Positions 34,379 to 42,973 of a DNA stretch of 64,000 nucleotides are shown here, in pieces. The DNA lies in NCBI RefSeq assembly GCF_016862895.1, contig NZ_BONV01000028.1, positions 110,912 through 174,911 of the forward strand, written 5' to 3'. The notes beneath the pieces are model-generated. The model ran no database searches and was not told where the DNA came from. It saw only the letters and a list, made by a program, of their open reading frames with translations. Position numbers and translations under genes: made by a program. The DNA comes from Planotetraspora kaengkrachanensis (GTDB lineage: Bacteria > Actinomycetota > Actinomycetes > Streptosporangiales > Streptosporangiaceae). The first letter of the stretch is position 1. Each line of letters starts with the position of its first letter.

Positions 34379-35812
34379 TCAGTGGCCGCCGGGCACACCC
34401 TTGCCGTGCTCGCGGTACGAACCCTGCGTCTGTACGTTGAGCCGGTCGATCTTGACGCTGTTGGCCTGGTTGGTACGGTGATCGTTGATCTTGAAGACGT
34501 CGAAGCCCTCGTTGAAGTCGCTGCCGTAGATGTAGCCGTTGTAGTAGTACGCGGACCAGTAACCGCCGTTCAGCGGCTGCTCCCACGGACCACGCTCGAA
34601 GTAGCCGATCTCGCGCGGGTTGGCGGAGTCGGTGAAGTCCCAGATCGAGACGCCACCCTGGTACCACGCCTGCACCATGATGTCGCGGCCCTTGACGGGG
34701 ATCAGCGAGCCGTTGTGAGCCACGCAGTTCTCCGTGTCCGCCTGGTGACGCGAGATCTTGTAGTAGCTCTTGAACGTGAACTGGTTGTGGTCGATGTCGT
34801 AGATCGCGTCGGCTCCGCGGTTCTGGCCGATGGCCTCGTTGCAGGTGGCCGCCGTTCCACCGCCCAGCTCGTCGGTGAAGATGACCTTGGTGCCTTCGTT
34901 GTTGAAGGTCGCCGAGTGCCAGAACGCGAAGTTCTCGTCATCGCGGACGACGTCGAGGACCTTCGGGTGCTCAGGGTCCTTGATGTCCATCAGGATGCCG
35001 TCACCCATGCAGGCCCCCGCGGCAAGGCCCTTCTCGGGGTAAGCCGTGATGTCGTGGCAGCCGGTGGTCGCCGACGTGCGGTCGGGGTAGGGCAGGCTCT
35101 CCCCGGGGTTGCCGCCGTCCGGGAAAAGGTTCGGCGTCGCGACCACGGACGCGGCCGTGGGGTTGTCGAGCGGGACCTTGACGATCGAGATCAGGTCGTG
35201 CGGCGGCTGGCAGTCGGGGAATGCCGCGGAGGGGCTGTAGGAGGAGATGTAGATGTACACCGCCTTGCCGTGCTTGTCCGGCACGAGGGTGTGGGTGTGC
35301 GAACCGCAGTTGGTCTCGACCGACTTGATGTACGTGGGATTGGACTTGTCGCTGACGTCGAAGATGCGGATTCCCTCCCAGGAGTCCTTGTTCGCGGCGC
35401 TCTGGGCGACGCTGTTGCAGGAGTCGTCGCTACGGGAGGAGTCGACGGAGCCGAAGAGCAGGTTGCCGTAGACGGACATGTCCATCTGGGAGCCCGGGCA
35501 CACGACCGAGCTGACGACTTTCGGCTTCTTCGGATGCTTGATGTCGACGATGCTGAAGCCACCGTAGTTGCCGACGTAGGCGTAGTCGCCCTGGAAGGCG
35601 ATGTCGGTGTTGATGGTGGCGGCGAGGGCGGCCGGCTTGGGCACGTTCGCGACGTGGGTGACGTTGCCGCTCATCGCGATCTCGTCGGGAGCCAGGATGT
35701 CCGCGGCCTGGGCCGGGACGGTGGCCAGCACGGTGGCCAGTGCGGTGGCCAGCACCGCGCCCGTCACGGCCAGGACACGGCCGGTCAGGCCACGCCGGCG
35801 GGAGGTGAACAC
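34379..35812 (-). CDS. Secreted LVIVD-repeat (beta-propeller) protein
   Basis: The GTG at 35812 follows GAGGAGG. The 477-residue protein has a signal peptide (hydrophobic 'LAVTGAVLATALATVLA', cleavage after VPAQA). It contains repeated strands of the LVIVD type: 'AYVGNYGGFSIVDIKHPKKP', 'GIRIFDVSDKSNPTYI', 'GILMDIKDPEHPKVLDVV' and 'GVSIWDFTDSANPREIGYF'. These blades assemble into a propeller; actinobacterial members are exported and uncharacterised. Cysteine pairs suit export. The gene is convergent with none and has an AT-rich palindrome about 85 bases upstream. Confidence 0.9.
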   Translation of the reverse strand: MFTSRRRGLTGRVLAVTGAVLATALATVLATVPAQAADILAPDEIAMSGNVTHVANVPKPAALAATINTDIAFQGDYAYVGNYGGFSIVDIKHPKKPKVVSSVVCPGSQMDMSVYGNLLFGSVDSSRSDDSCNSVAQSAANKDSWEGIRIFDVSDKSNPTYIKSVETNCGSHTHTLVPDKHGKAVYIYISSYSPSAAFPDCQPPHDLISIVKVPLDNPTAASVVATPNLFPDGGNPGESLPYPDRTSATTGCHDITAYPEKGLAAGACMGDGILMDIKDPEHPKVLDVVRDDENFAFWHSATFNNEGTKVIFTDELGGGTAATCNEAIGQNRGADAIYDIDHNQFTFKSYYKISRHQADTENCVAHNGSLIPVKGRDIMVQAWYQGGVSIWDFTDSANPREIGYFERGPWEQPLNGGYWSAYYYNGYIYGSDFNEGFDVFKINDHRTNQANSVKIDRLNVQTQGSYREHGKGVPGGH

Positions 35813-35896
35813 GTAGAAGCCTCCTCATAAAGGGGACATAAATGACCAGATCATGACTCCAAACAATTCCTCCTGCCAAGCAGCAACATGTCAGGA

Positions 35897-35910
35897 AATT
35901 CTTAAGAATT
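35897..35910. promoter_or_regulatory. 14-bp perfect palindrome upstream of the LVIVD gene
   Basis: AATTCTTAAGAATT is perfectly self-complementary and lies in an AT-rich part of the 241-base gap between the leftward LVIVD gene and the rightward histidine kinase gene. It could be an operator or part of a promoter for either gene. The flanking sequence around 35820-35910 is the most AT-rich of this area. Confidence 0.4.
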
Positions 35911-36053
35911 GTCTTCTCCCTGGCCACGACCGTGTCGCCGCGAACGGAGCTTGCCGCGGGTCCGGCGCCGAAACGGTTCGCCCGACCTGAAGGTGAGCAG
36001 GCAAGGCGATCCAGGGAATGGTTTCCTGCTCGGCTGTCGGTTTGAATGGGCTC

Positions 36054-38303
36054 ATGTCCGCGCGACTGTCGCGGTCGCGGTGGTCGCGCAGGGCTCCCGC
36101 GGCCGTCGCGATCGTCTTGGTGGTGCTGGGTGTCGTGGCGACCGCCGTCCGGCTGGATGCGCCGTCGGACGGCAGCATCGTGCGGCTGGGCTGGTCGACC
36201 TGGCACCTCGACGGCGTGGTGGTGGATGTCCCGGTCGCGCGCGAAGAGTCGGGGCTGCGGACCGGCGACCTGGTGACCGGCGTCTCCGGGAGTCGTCTGG
36301 CCGACGGGCTCGGCGCTGTTCCTCGCCCGCGGCCGGGGGCGACCGTCTGGTATGACGTGCGGCGCCAGAGTGCGGGCGTCGTGGCGGTGCCGATCGAGCG
36401 CCCCGATCCGTACCCGCTGCTCGCGCAGGGCTGGGGCAATCTCGTCTTCGTCTTCGCGCTCGCCGCGCTGGCGGCCGCACTGTATCTGCGGCGGCCCGAG
36501 GAACCCGCGACGGGCCCGCTTCTGGTGCTCGGGGCGGGCCTGCTGGGCAGCACGCTCACCGTCGCCGCCGGACTTCCCGCACTCGCCCTGGCCACCGGCG
36601 GTCCTCAGCTGTGGCTGTTCCACCTCAACGCGATCGTCTCGTACTCGATCGCCTGGGGCGCGCTGCTGGCCTTCTCGATCGCGTTCACCGCCCGCAGACC
36701 CCAGTCGAGCCGGGAGCGGAAGGCGATCGCCGTCGCGTACGCCGCACCGCCGGCCGTGATGGCCGCATGGAGTGCGGTCGCCGCTGTGGCGGTGCCCGAC
36801 ACCATCCGCTGGCTCGGCCTGGTGAACAGTGGTCAGACGGCGGTCACGGCGTTGGCCCTGCTCATCGCCACGGTGTGTGGCGCCGTCAGCTACCGCGCCA
36901 ATCGTGATCCGCTGCTGCGGAGCAGGATGCGCTGGCTGCTGGGGGGTGGTGCGCTCGCGGCGGTGGTCGGCGTCGCGGGCTGGCATCTCCCGGAACTGGT
37001 CACCGGCGGGCATTCGCTGCCGTGGGGAGCACTCGGCCTGTCGGGCCTGCCGTTCGTGGCCGGCATCGGGGTCGCGCTGCGCCGCCATCGTCTGTTCGAC
37101 ATCGAGCGGCTGGCGAACCGGTCCCTGGTGTACGCGACTGTGGTCGCGGCCCTGGTCGCGGGATACGCGACCGTCGTCGCGCTGCTGGTCAGCGGGCTGA
37201 GGCTGTCAGAGACGGTGGCCGCCGCGCTCGCCGCGGCGGGGGCCGCGCTCGTGCTGGCGCCGCTGCGCAACGCGGCGCAAAGCACGGTCAACCGGGTGAT
37301 GTACGGGGATCGCCACGATCCGGCGGGTGCGTTGACCCGCCTCGGCAGCCGGCTCCAGGCGGTCCTGCTGCCCGCCGATGTGCTGCCGGCGATCGTCGAG
37401 ACGGTGGCGCGGTCGCTGCGCGTGCCGTACGCGGCGATCGATCTGGTGGACGGCGCGGGCGGGTGCCACCAGGCCACCCAGCACGGCGTCGCGGTCGGCG
37501 CGGTGCACGTCGAGCCGCTCCTTCACCACGGGACGCTCATCGGGCGCCTACGGGTCTCGGCGCGCGGCAACGACGACCCGCTCGATCCGGTCGACCTCCG
37601 CCTGATCGGTTCGCTGGCGCAACAGGTCGGAACCGCGGTGCAGGCGGTGCGGCTGCACGACGATCTGGTCAGGTCCCGTGCCGAGGTGGTGGCCTCGCGG
37701 GAGGATGAACGCCGCCGGCTGCGCCGCGACCTGCACGACGGACTCGGACCGACCCTGGCCGCGATCGGGCTCAAGGCCGGTCTCGCGGCCCGCACCGTGC
37801 CGGGGGACGCGGAGGCTCGTGCCCTGCTCGACGAGATCTCCGCGGAAGTGACCGCGTCGCTGGCCGACGTACGGCGTCTCGTCGAGGCGCTGCGCCCGCC
37901 CGCGCTGGACGAGCTCGGCATCGTCGGCGCGGTCCGGTCCCGCGCGGCGGGCCTGGCGGGCGCCATGTCCATCGAGGTGATCGGCGCGGAGGGCACGCCG
38001 GCGTTGCCGGCCGCGGTCGAGACGGCGGCGTACCGGATCGCCGTCGAGGCGATCACGAACGCGGTCCGCCACAGCGGAGCGACGCGCTGCACCGCGATGA
38101 TCGCGCTGGTGGACGGCGGCGTCGAGGTGACGGTGCGCGATGACGGCCGCGGGCTCGACCCCGATCGGACGGCCGGGGTGGGGTTACGCTCCATGCGGGA
38201 GCGGGCGGCCGAGGTGGGCGGGGTCTGGTCGATTCGCTCCCTGGCCGAGGGCGGCACGCTCGTGCGCGCCTTTCTGCCGACGAGTCTCGGAGGGGCACGA
38301 TGA
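36054..38303 (+). CDS. Sensor histidine kinase, NarL/DegS type, with PDZ-like extracytoplasmic segment
   Basis: From the ATG at 36054 (36018 is an in-frame alternative) the protein has 749 residues. One helix (about 14-33) is followed by an extracytoplasmic stretch with a PDZ-like 'ESGLRTGDLVTGVSGSRL'. Then come about eight further helices, a GAF domain (about 410-540), a HisKA_3 domain with His561 in 'RDLHDGLGP', and an ATPase domain ('NAVRHSG', 'DDGRGLD', 'GLRSMRERA'). It phosphorylates the response regulator whose gene overlaps by 4 bases. The signal is unknown; the multicopper oxidase genes downstream are candidate targets. Confidence 0.92.
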   Translation: MSARLSRSRWSRRAPAAVAIVLVVLGVVATAVRLDAPSDGSIVRLGWSTWHLDGVVVDVPVAREESGLRTGDLVTGVSGSRLADGLGAVPRPRPGATVWYDVRRQSAGVVAVPIERPDPYPLLAQGWGNLVFVFALAALAAALYLRRPEEPATGPLLVLGAGLLGSTLTVAAGLPALALATGGPQLWLFHLNAIVSYSIAWGALLAFSIAFTARRPQSSRERKAIAVAYAAPPAVMAAWSAVAAVAVPDTIRWLGLVNSGQTAVTALALLIATVCGAVSYRANRDPLLRSRMRWLLGGGALAAVVGVAGWHLPELVTGGHSLPWGALGLSGLPFVAGIGVALRRHRLFDIERLANRSLVYATVVAALVAGYATVVALLVSGLRLSETVAAALAAAGAALVLAPLRNAAQSTVNRVMYGDRHDPAGALTRLGSRLQAVLLPADVLPAIVETVARSLRVPYAAIDLVDGAGGCHQATQHGVAVGAVHVEPLLHHGTLIGRLRVSARGNDDPLDPVDLRLIGSLAQQVGTAVQAVRLHDDLVRSRAEVVASREDERRRLRRDLHDGLGPTLAAIGLKAGLAARTVPGDAEARALLDEISAEVTASLADVRRLVEALRPPALDELGIVGAVRSRAAGLAGAMSIEVIGAEGTPALPAAVETAAYRIAVEAITNAVRHSGATRCTAMIALVDGGVEVTVRDDGRGLDPDRTAGVGLRSMRERAAEVGGVWSIRSLAEGGTLVRAFLPTSLGGAR

Positions 38304-38947
38304 TCCGGCTGATCCTCGCCGACGACCATCCCATGTACGTGTCGGGCCTGCGAGCCCTGCTCGACGCCGAGCCCGACATGAAGGTGCTCGCCGTCGCCGA
38401 CACCGGCGCGGACGCGCTGCGCTCGGCCGTCGAGCACCGGCCCGACATCGCCGTGCTCGACATCAACATGCCCGACGGTGACGGGCTCACGGTCACCGCA
38501 CGCATGCGCGCCGCCGGTCTGCCCACCCGTTCGCTGATCCTGACGATGTACGACGATGACGAGAACGTCCTGGCCGCCCTGCGGGCGGGAGCCCACGGGT
38601 ACGCGCTCAAGGGCGCCGGCGGCGAGGAGATCGTCGCCGCGGTGCGCGCGGTCGCCCGCGGCGAGGCGGTCTTCGGCGCCGGCGTGGCCGCACAACTGCT
38701 CGCCCACTTCGCGCGCGCCGCGGCGGCGTCCCCGTTCCCGCAGCTCACCGAACGGGAACACGAGGTACTCGGACTCGTCGCCCGGGGCATGGACAACACG
38801 GCGATCGCACGGCGTCTCGGCGTGAGCGGCAAGACCGTACGCAACCATGTCTCCAACGTCCTGACGAAGCTGCACGTGGCCGACCGGTCCGCGGCGATCC
38901 TCCGGGCCCGCGAGGCGGGTCTCGGCGGGCCGCCGGAATCCCGGTAA
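38300..38947 (+). CDS. NarL/FixJ-type response regulator
   Basis: The 215-residue protein has a receiver domain with acidic pocket (Asp8, Asp9) and phosphoacceptor Asp54 in 'AVLDINMPDGDG', then a C-terminal LuxR-type helix-turn-helix ('LTEREHEVLGLVARGMDN', 'SGKTVRNHVSNVLTKL'). The start overlaps the kinase stop by 4 bases (ATGA), so the pair is co-translated. A weak hairpin follows. Confidence 0.95.
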   Translation: MIRLILADDHPMYVSGLRALLDAEPDMKVLAVADTGADALRSAVEHRPDIAVLDINMPDGDGLTVTARMRAAGLPTRSLILTMYDDDENVLAALRAGAHGYALKGAGGEEIVAAVRAVARGEAVFGAGVAAQLLAHFARAAAASPFPQLTEREHEVLGLVARGMDNTAIARRLGVSGKTVRNHVSNVLTKLHVADRSAAILRAREAGLGGPPESR

Positions 38948-38980
38948 CGGCTTCCGCCCGGCGCGATCTCCCGAACCGGC

Positions 38981-38995
38981 CGGGACGCCGTCCCG
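38981..38995 (+). terminator. Weak hairpin after the response regulator
   Basis: CGGGAC pairs with GTCCCG across a 3-base loop, about 34 bases past the stop. The stem is only 6 bp, so termination is uncertain and the downstream genes could still be co-transcribed. Confidence 0.3.
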
Positions 38996-39031
38996 TGACG
39001 CCGGGACGCGGCACCCCGGACCCTGACGGTC

Positions 39032-39544
39032 ATGAAGACGAAGGCGGTCACCGGGCTGGGCCTGATGGCCTCGGCGGCGATCTGCGTCATCGGGTCCCTC
39101 GCGGAACCGGCGGCCGCCGAGGTCCTGTGGAGCGCCGGCGCATGGCTCGCCGTCGTGGTGAGCGCGATCGCGTACCGCGACATCGCCCGCCACGCCCGCC
39201 GCGTGCCGACCGCCCTCGCTCTCGCCCTGCTGGGCTTCGTCGCTTCGGCATGGACGGTCGAGGCGACGTTGAGGGTCGCCGGCCAGCCGTGGATCGCGGC
39301 GCACCCTGTCCCGCTGTTCGCCATGGTCGGCGGCGCGGCCATCGGCAACGCGCAACTGGCGTACGCGGCCGGCCGGGCGGAACTACTGCCGCAGGCGGCC
39401 GGCGTGATCATCGCGATCGCCGCGCTGCTCAGCACGTTCATCGCCGATCCCGGCGCCCCCTATCTCCTCGGCGCCGGGCCCCTCGGCGCCGCCCTGCTCG
39501 CCGGATCGATCCGATCACGCATGTCGAAGGGATGGACAACATGA
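39032..39544 (+). CDS. Small integral membrane protein
   Basis: The 170-residue protein consists of about five hydrophobic helices with short loops and few charged residues ('GLGLMASAAICVIGSLAEP', 'VPTALALALLGFVASAWTV' and similar). No cofactor-binding pattern was recognised. Its stop overlaps the start of the next membrane-protein gene by 4 bases, and it opens a rightward group that includes the multicopper oxidase and hemerythrin-domain genes. A role in that redox group is inferred. Confidence 0.8.
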   Translation: MKTKAVTGLGLMASAAICVIGSLAEPAAAEVLWSAGAWLAVVVSAIAYRDIARHARRVPTALALALLGFVASAWTVEATLRVAGQPWIAAHPVPLFAMVGGAAIGNAQLAYAAGRAELLPQAAGVIIAIAALLSTFIADPGAPYLLGAGPLGAALLAGSIRSRMSKGWTT

Positions 39545-40005
39545 GAACTGTCTACAAGGTGCTGGCGTACATCATCGCGGCCGAGGTGGCCGTCCAGGCG
39601 TCGTTCGTGGTTCTGGCCAACGCCGGCCTCGACAAATGGGTCGCGGGCGGCGGCGTGCTCGACAAGGCCGTCATGGAGAGCGACGAGTTCCCGTTTCCAG
39701 AGGTCATCGGCATCATCCTGCACGGCGTCAACGGGGGCATGGTGATTCCCGCCCTCGCGCTTCTCCTCCTGATCGTTTCGTTCTTCGCCCAGGTCTCCGG
39801 CGGGGTGAAGTTCGCCGCGGTGGTGCTCCTGCTCGTCGCCGTCCAGATCACCCTGGGGTATGCCGGGCACGAACTGCCCGCCCTGGGCGCGCTACACGGA
39901 CTCAACGCGCTGCTCCTGTTCACCGCCGCCCTGCACACCGCGCGCCGGGCGCGGCCCGCGACCGCCGGCACACCTGCCGGCACGCCGACCGCGACGTCGG
40001 TCTGA
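39541..40005 (+). CDS. DUF6220-like four-helix membrane protein
   Basis: The ATG at 39541 overlaps the preceding stop. The 154-residue protein has four helices, with His in the second ('VIGIILHGVNGGMVIPALA') and in the fourth ('LPALGALHGLNALLLF'), as in small haem- or copper-related membrane proteins and in DUF6220. The C-terminal tail is Thr/Ala/Pro-rich. It is followed after 12 bases by the multicopper oxidase gene. A direct redox function has not been shown. Confidence 0.78.
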   Translation: MRTVYKVLAYIIAAEVAVQASFVVLANAGLDKWVAGGGVLDKAVMESDEFPFPEVIGIILHGVNGGMVIPALALLLLIVSFFAQVSGGVKFAAVVLLLVAVQITLGYAGHELPALGALHGLNALLLFTAALHTARRARPATAGTPAGTPTATSV

Positions 40006-40017
40006 GGGCGGAAGGCG

Positions 40018-41505
40018 ATGACCCGCATCCGTCGTCTGCGCATCGCCGGGGCATGCGCCGCGACGCTGCTGATCGTCGCGCCGGCGGCCTGGCTCTGGCA
40101 GGCCAGCCTGCTGCCGCCGGCGTACTCCGTCATGGACATGGGGTACGCCGACGAGGGCCTGCGGGCGAGCGCGGCACCACATGGGCAGCACGCGCACATG
40201 CGCCACGGCGACGGCACCCGCAGCGTCGTCGACCTGGTCGCCGACCCGCGACGCGAACCTGACGTCGACGTGACGCTGACCGCGCGCAAGCAGCGCTTCC
40301 GGCTGGCGTCGGGCCGCGAGGTCGACGGGTACACGCTCAACGGCCGGTCACCCGGCCCGCCGATCCAGGCCACGGCGGGTCAGCTCGTGCAGGTGCGGCT
40401 GGTCAACGAATCGGTGCCCGACGGGGTCACCCTGCACTGGCACGGCGTCGACGTCCCGGCCTCCCAGGACGGGGTCGCCGGAGTCACCCAGGACGCGGTC
40501 GGAATCGGCCGCGACTTCACCTACCGGTTCGTCGCCCGTCAGGCCGGCACGTTCTGGTATCACTCCCACCAGGTATCCCACGCACAGGTCGCCGGAGGCC
40601 TGCTCGGCGCTCTGATCATCCAGCCCGCCGGGAGACCCGAGGCCGACGTCGACGTCGTCGCCCTGACGCACCTCTACCACGGGATCCGAACCCTCAACGG
40701 CTCTGAATCCGACGTCACCGTCCCGGCGCCGCCCGGCACCAGGGTGCGGGTACGCGTGATCAACACCGACAACGGACCCACCTCGACATGGGTCTCGGGC
40801 ACCGCCCCGCGCCTGGTCGCCGTCGACGGCACCGACCTGCACGGCCCGACCGCCATCGACCATGCCGCGATCCTCGTGACGGCCGGCGGCCGGGCCGACG
40901 TCGAGGTGACCATGCCTCCCGACGGCACACCCGTCCGCGTACAGATCGGCGGCCCACTGTCGGTGGTGCTCGGCGGCTCGGCCGCCGCTCCCGTGAGCGC
41001 CCGGCCGGCGACGACCCTGGACCTGCTGACCTACGGCACTCCCGCCGCCGTCGGCTTCGACGCGGCCCGCCCGGACCGCACCTTCCGGTACGAGATCGGA
41101 CGCCGACCGGGCTTCCTCGACGGACGCCCCGGCCTCTACTGGACCGTCAACGGCCATCTCTTCCCGGATGTGCCGATGTACGTGGTCGCCGAGGGCGACG
41201 TCGTCCGCATGACCGTCGTCAACGGCAGCGGCGAGGTTCACCCGATGCACCTGCACGGCCACCACGCGATCGTTCTCGCCCGCGACGGAAAGGCCGCCAC
41301 GGGCAGCCCATGGTGGGTCGACTCCCTGAACGTCGGCGACGGCGAGTCCTACGACATCGCGTTCGTCGCCGACAACCCGGGAATCTGGGTCGATCACTGC
41401 CACAACCTGCCCCACGCGGGTGAAGGGCTCCTCGCCCATCTCATGTACGAGGGCGTCACGACGCCCTTTCTCATTGGCGGCCCTGCCGGCAACTCACGGG
41501 AATGA
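40018..41505 (+). CDS. Secreted/anchored multicopper oxidase
   Basis: The 495-residue protein has an N-terminal signal or anchor (about 7-30) and all four copper-binding blocks: 'LHWHGVD' (His140, His142), 'WYHSHQVSHAQVAGG', 'HPMHLHGHHA' and 'DHCHNLPHAGEGL' (His460, Cys461, His462), so both type 1 and trinuclear copper sites are intact. Family members oxidise phenols, metals such as Cu(I) or Mn(II), or other donors with O2. A Met/His-rich segment (about 40-62, 'MDMGYADE' and 'HGQHAHMRHGDG') may bind metal ions. Confidence 0.94.
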   Translation: MTRIRRLRIAGACAATLLIVAPAAWLWQASLLPPAYSVMDMGYADEGLRASAAPHGQHAHMRHGDGTRSVVDLVADPRREPDVDVTLTARKQRFRLASGREVDGYTLNGRSPGPPIQATAGQLVQVRLVNESVPDGVTLHWHGVDVPASQDGVAGVTQDAVGIGRDFTYRFVARQAGTFWYHSHQVSHAQVAGGLLGALIIQPAGRPEADVDVVALTHLYHGIRTLNGSESDVTVPAPPGTRVRVRVINTDNGPTSTWVSGTAPRLVAVDGTDLHGPTAIDHAAILVTAGGRADVEVTMPPDGTPVRVQIGGPLSVVLGGSAAAPVSARPATTLDLLTYGTPAAVGFDAARPDRTFRYEIGRRPGFLDGRPGLYWTVNGHLFPDVPMYVVAEGDVVRMTVVNGSGEVHPMHLHGHHAIVLARDGKAATGSPWWVDSLNVGDGESYDIAFVADNPGIWVDHCHNLPHAGEGLLAHLMYEGVTTPFLIGGPAGNSRE

Positions 41506-41597
41506 GCCGCCGGCACCGAAACAGAAGACGACTACATCCCTGGCATGACGAACCCGCCGCCGCGGGCCGCGGCGGAACCGGAGAACGGAGCAGACCG

Positions 41598-42278
41598 ATG
41601 AGCACCACGCACACACCACAGGCCCCGGACGTGGCGAACACGCAGGAGATGGTGGTCATCCACCGCATCTTCCGGCGGGGGTTCCCGCAACTCGCCGACC
41701 TGATCCGGCGCACCGCACCCGGCGACGTCCGCCGAGCCGCACCGATCGGCGAGCACGCCGAGTTCGTCCTCGACGGTCTCCACAACCACCACGCCACCGA
41801 GGACGAGAACATCTGGCCGCGCCTGCTGGAGCGCGTCGCGCCCGGCGCCGACCTGATAGGCCGCATGGAGGCGCAACACCACGTCGTCGCCGAGCACATC
41901 GAGCAGGCGCGTCTGCTGCTCCCGAAATGGAAGGCCGCCCCCGACGCCGCGTCGGGTGCGGAACTGGCCGACACGCTGCACCGGCTCGGCGAGGCCCTCG
42001 GCCGGCATCTCGACGAGGAGGAGGCCGAGATCCTGCCGCTGATCCGCACACACATCACCGGCGCGGAGTGGCGGGAATTCGGTAAGCGGGCCTTCGACAA
42101 GTTCCCGGACAGCGCGAAGCTCATCGCCCTGGGTCAGATGCTGGAAGTCGCCGACCCGAGGGAGGCCGCCATGTTCTTCGGCACGCTCCCGGTTCCTGTC
42201 CGGCTGATCTGGCGGCTGGCCGGTCGGCGCAGGTACGCGCGCTACATCCGCCGAGTCCGCGGAAGGGACGGGCGATGA
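41598..42278 (+). CDS. Hemerythrin-domain protein
   Basis: The ATG at 41598 follows CGGAG and gives 226 residues. The hemerythrin four-helix pattern is visible: 'MVVIHRIFRR' (first His), 'HAEFVLDGLHNHHATEDENIWP' split over the second helix, 'HHVVAEHIEQA' and 'LGRHLDEEEAEILPL'. It should hold a di-iron site that binds O2 or senses redox state. The C-terminal 60 residues are extra and basic. The gene overlaps the next membrane protein by 4 bases. Confidence 0.92.
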   Translation: MSTTHTPQAPDVANTQEMVVIHRIFRRGFPQLADLIRRTAPGDVRRAAPIGEHAEFVLDGLHNHHATEDENIWPRLLERVAPGADLIGRMEAQHHVVAEHIEQARLLLPKWKAAPDAASGAELADTLHRLGEALGRHLDEEEAEILPLIRTHITGAEWREFGKRAFDKFPDSAKLIALGQMLEVADPREAAMFFGTLPVPVRLIWRLAGRRRYARYIRRVRGRDGR

Positions 42279-42943
42279 TCCCGCAGAGCCCACCCGCGCA
42301 CCGCGCCCTCCTGTCGACCATCGGCGCGGCGGGAATGGCCGCCACCCTGTTGTTGTTCGGCGCCCAGGGCTTCCTGCAGGCAGGCGGGGCCGAACCGGCG
42401 TTCGACGCCGACGCGGCGGAGATTCAGACGTTCTTCGACACCCGCGGTCCTGAACTCTTCTCAGCGGGCGCCTACGTGTCGCTCCTCGGTCTTGTCGCGT
42501 TCCTGTGGTTCCTGGGCGGCGTGCACGCGCTGCTGAGGCACAGCGAGGAACCGCAGGCATGGCGGTCGGCCATCGCGTTGGTCTCCGGCGTGGTCTTCGT
42601 CTCCACCGTGATCACCAGCGGCTGGGAGCTTGCCGCCATCCGCGTGGAGGACGGACTCGACCCGCAGTTGGCGCGGTTCGCGTTCGACATGGGGAACCTG
42701 TGGTTCGCGACCTCGTGGATGGCACTCGGCAGCTTCGCCCTCGCCACCGGCTGGGTGATCCTGTCGTCGCGGGTGCTTCCACACTGGCTGGGCTGGTGGG
42801 CCGTCATCGCCGGTACGGGCCTCGTGGCGGCCCGGGCCGTGTGGACGACTCCCCTGTGGTTCTTCCCCTACGCCCTGTTCTGGCTCTGGGTGATCGCTCT
42901 GTCCGTGCGCTGTCTGAGGCGACGGACTTCCGCCCGGGCATGA
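42275..42943 (+). CDS. Integral membrane protein (DUF4386-like)
   Basis: The 222-residue protein has about six hydrophobic helices, with a loop region after the first rich in acid residues ('EPAFDADAAEIQTFFDTRG') followed by 'FSAGAYVSLLGLVAFLWFL'. This layout resembles DUF4386-type proteins, which have no known function. It overlaps the hemerythrin gene by 4 bases and converges on the kinase gene with a 30-base gap that holds a short hairpin (42946-42963). Confidence 0.78.
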   Translation: MIPQSPPAHRALLSTIGAAGMAATLLLFGAQGFLQAGGAEPAFDADAAEIQTFFDTRGPELFSAGAYVSLLGLVAFLWFLGGVHALLRHSEEPQAWRSAIALVSGVVFVSTVITSGWELAAIRVEDGLDPQLARFAFDMGNLWFATSWMALGSFALATGWVILSSRVLPHWLGWWAVIAGTGLVAARAVWTTPLWFFPYALFWLWVIALSVRCLRRRTSARA

Positions 42944-42973
42944 CCCGAGCGTCGACCCGCTCGCCTCCGGGTT

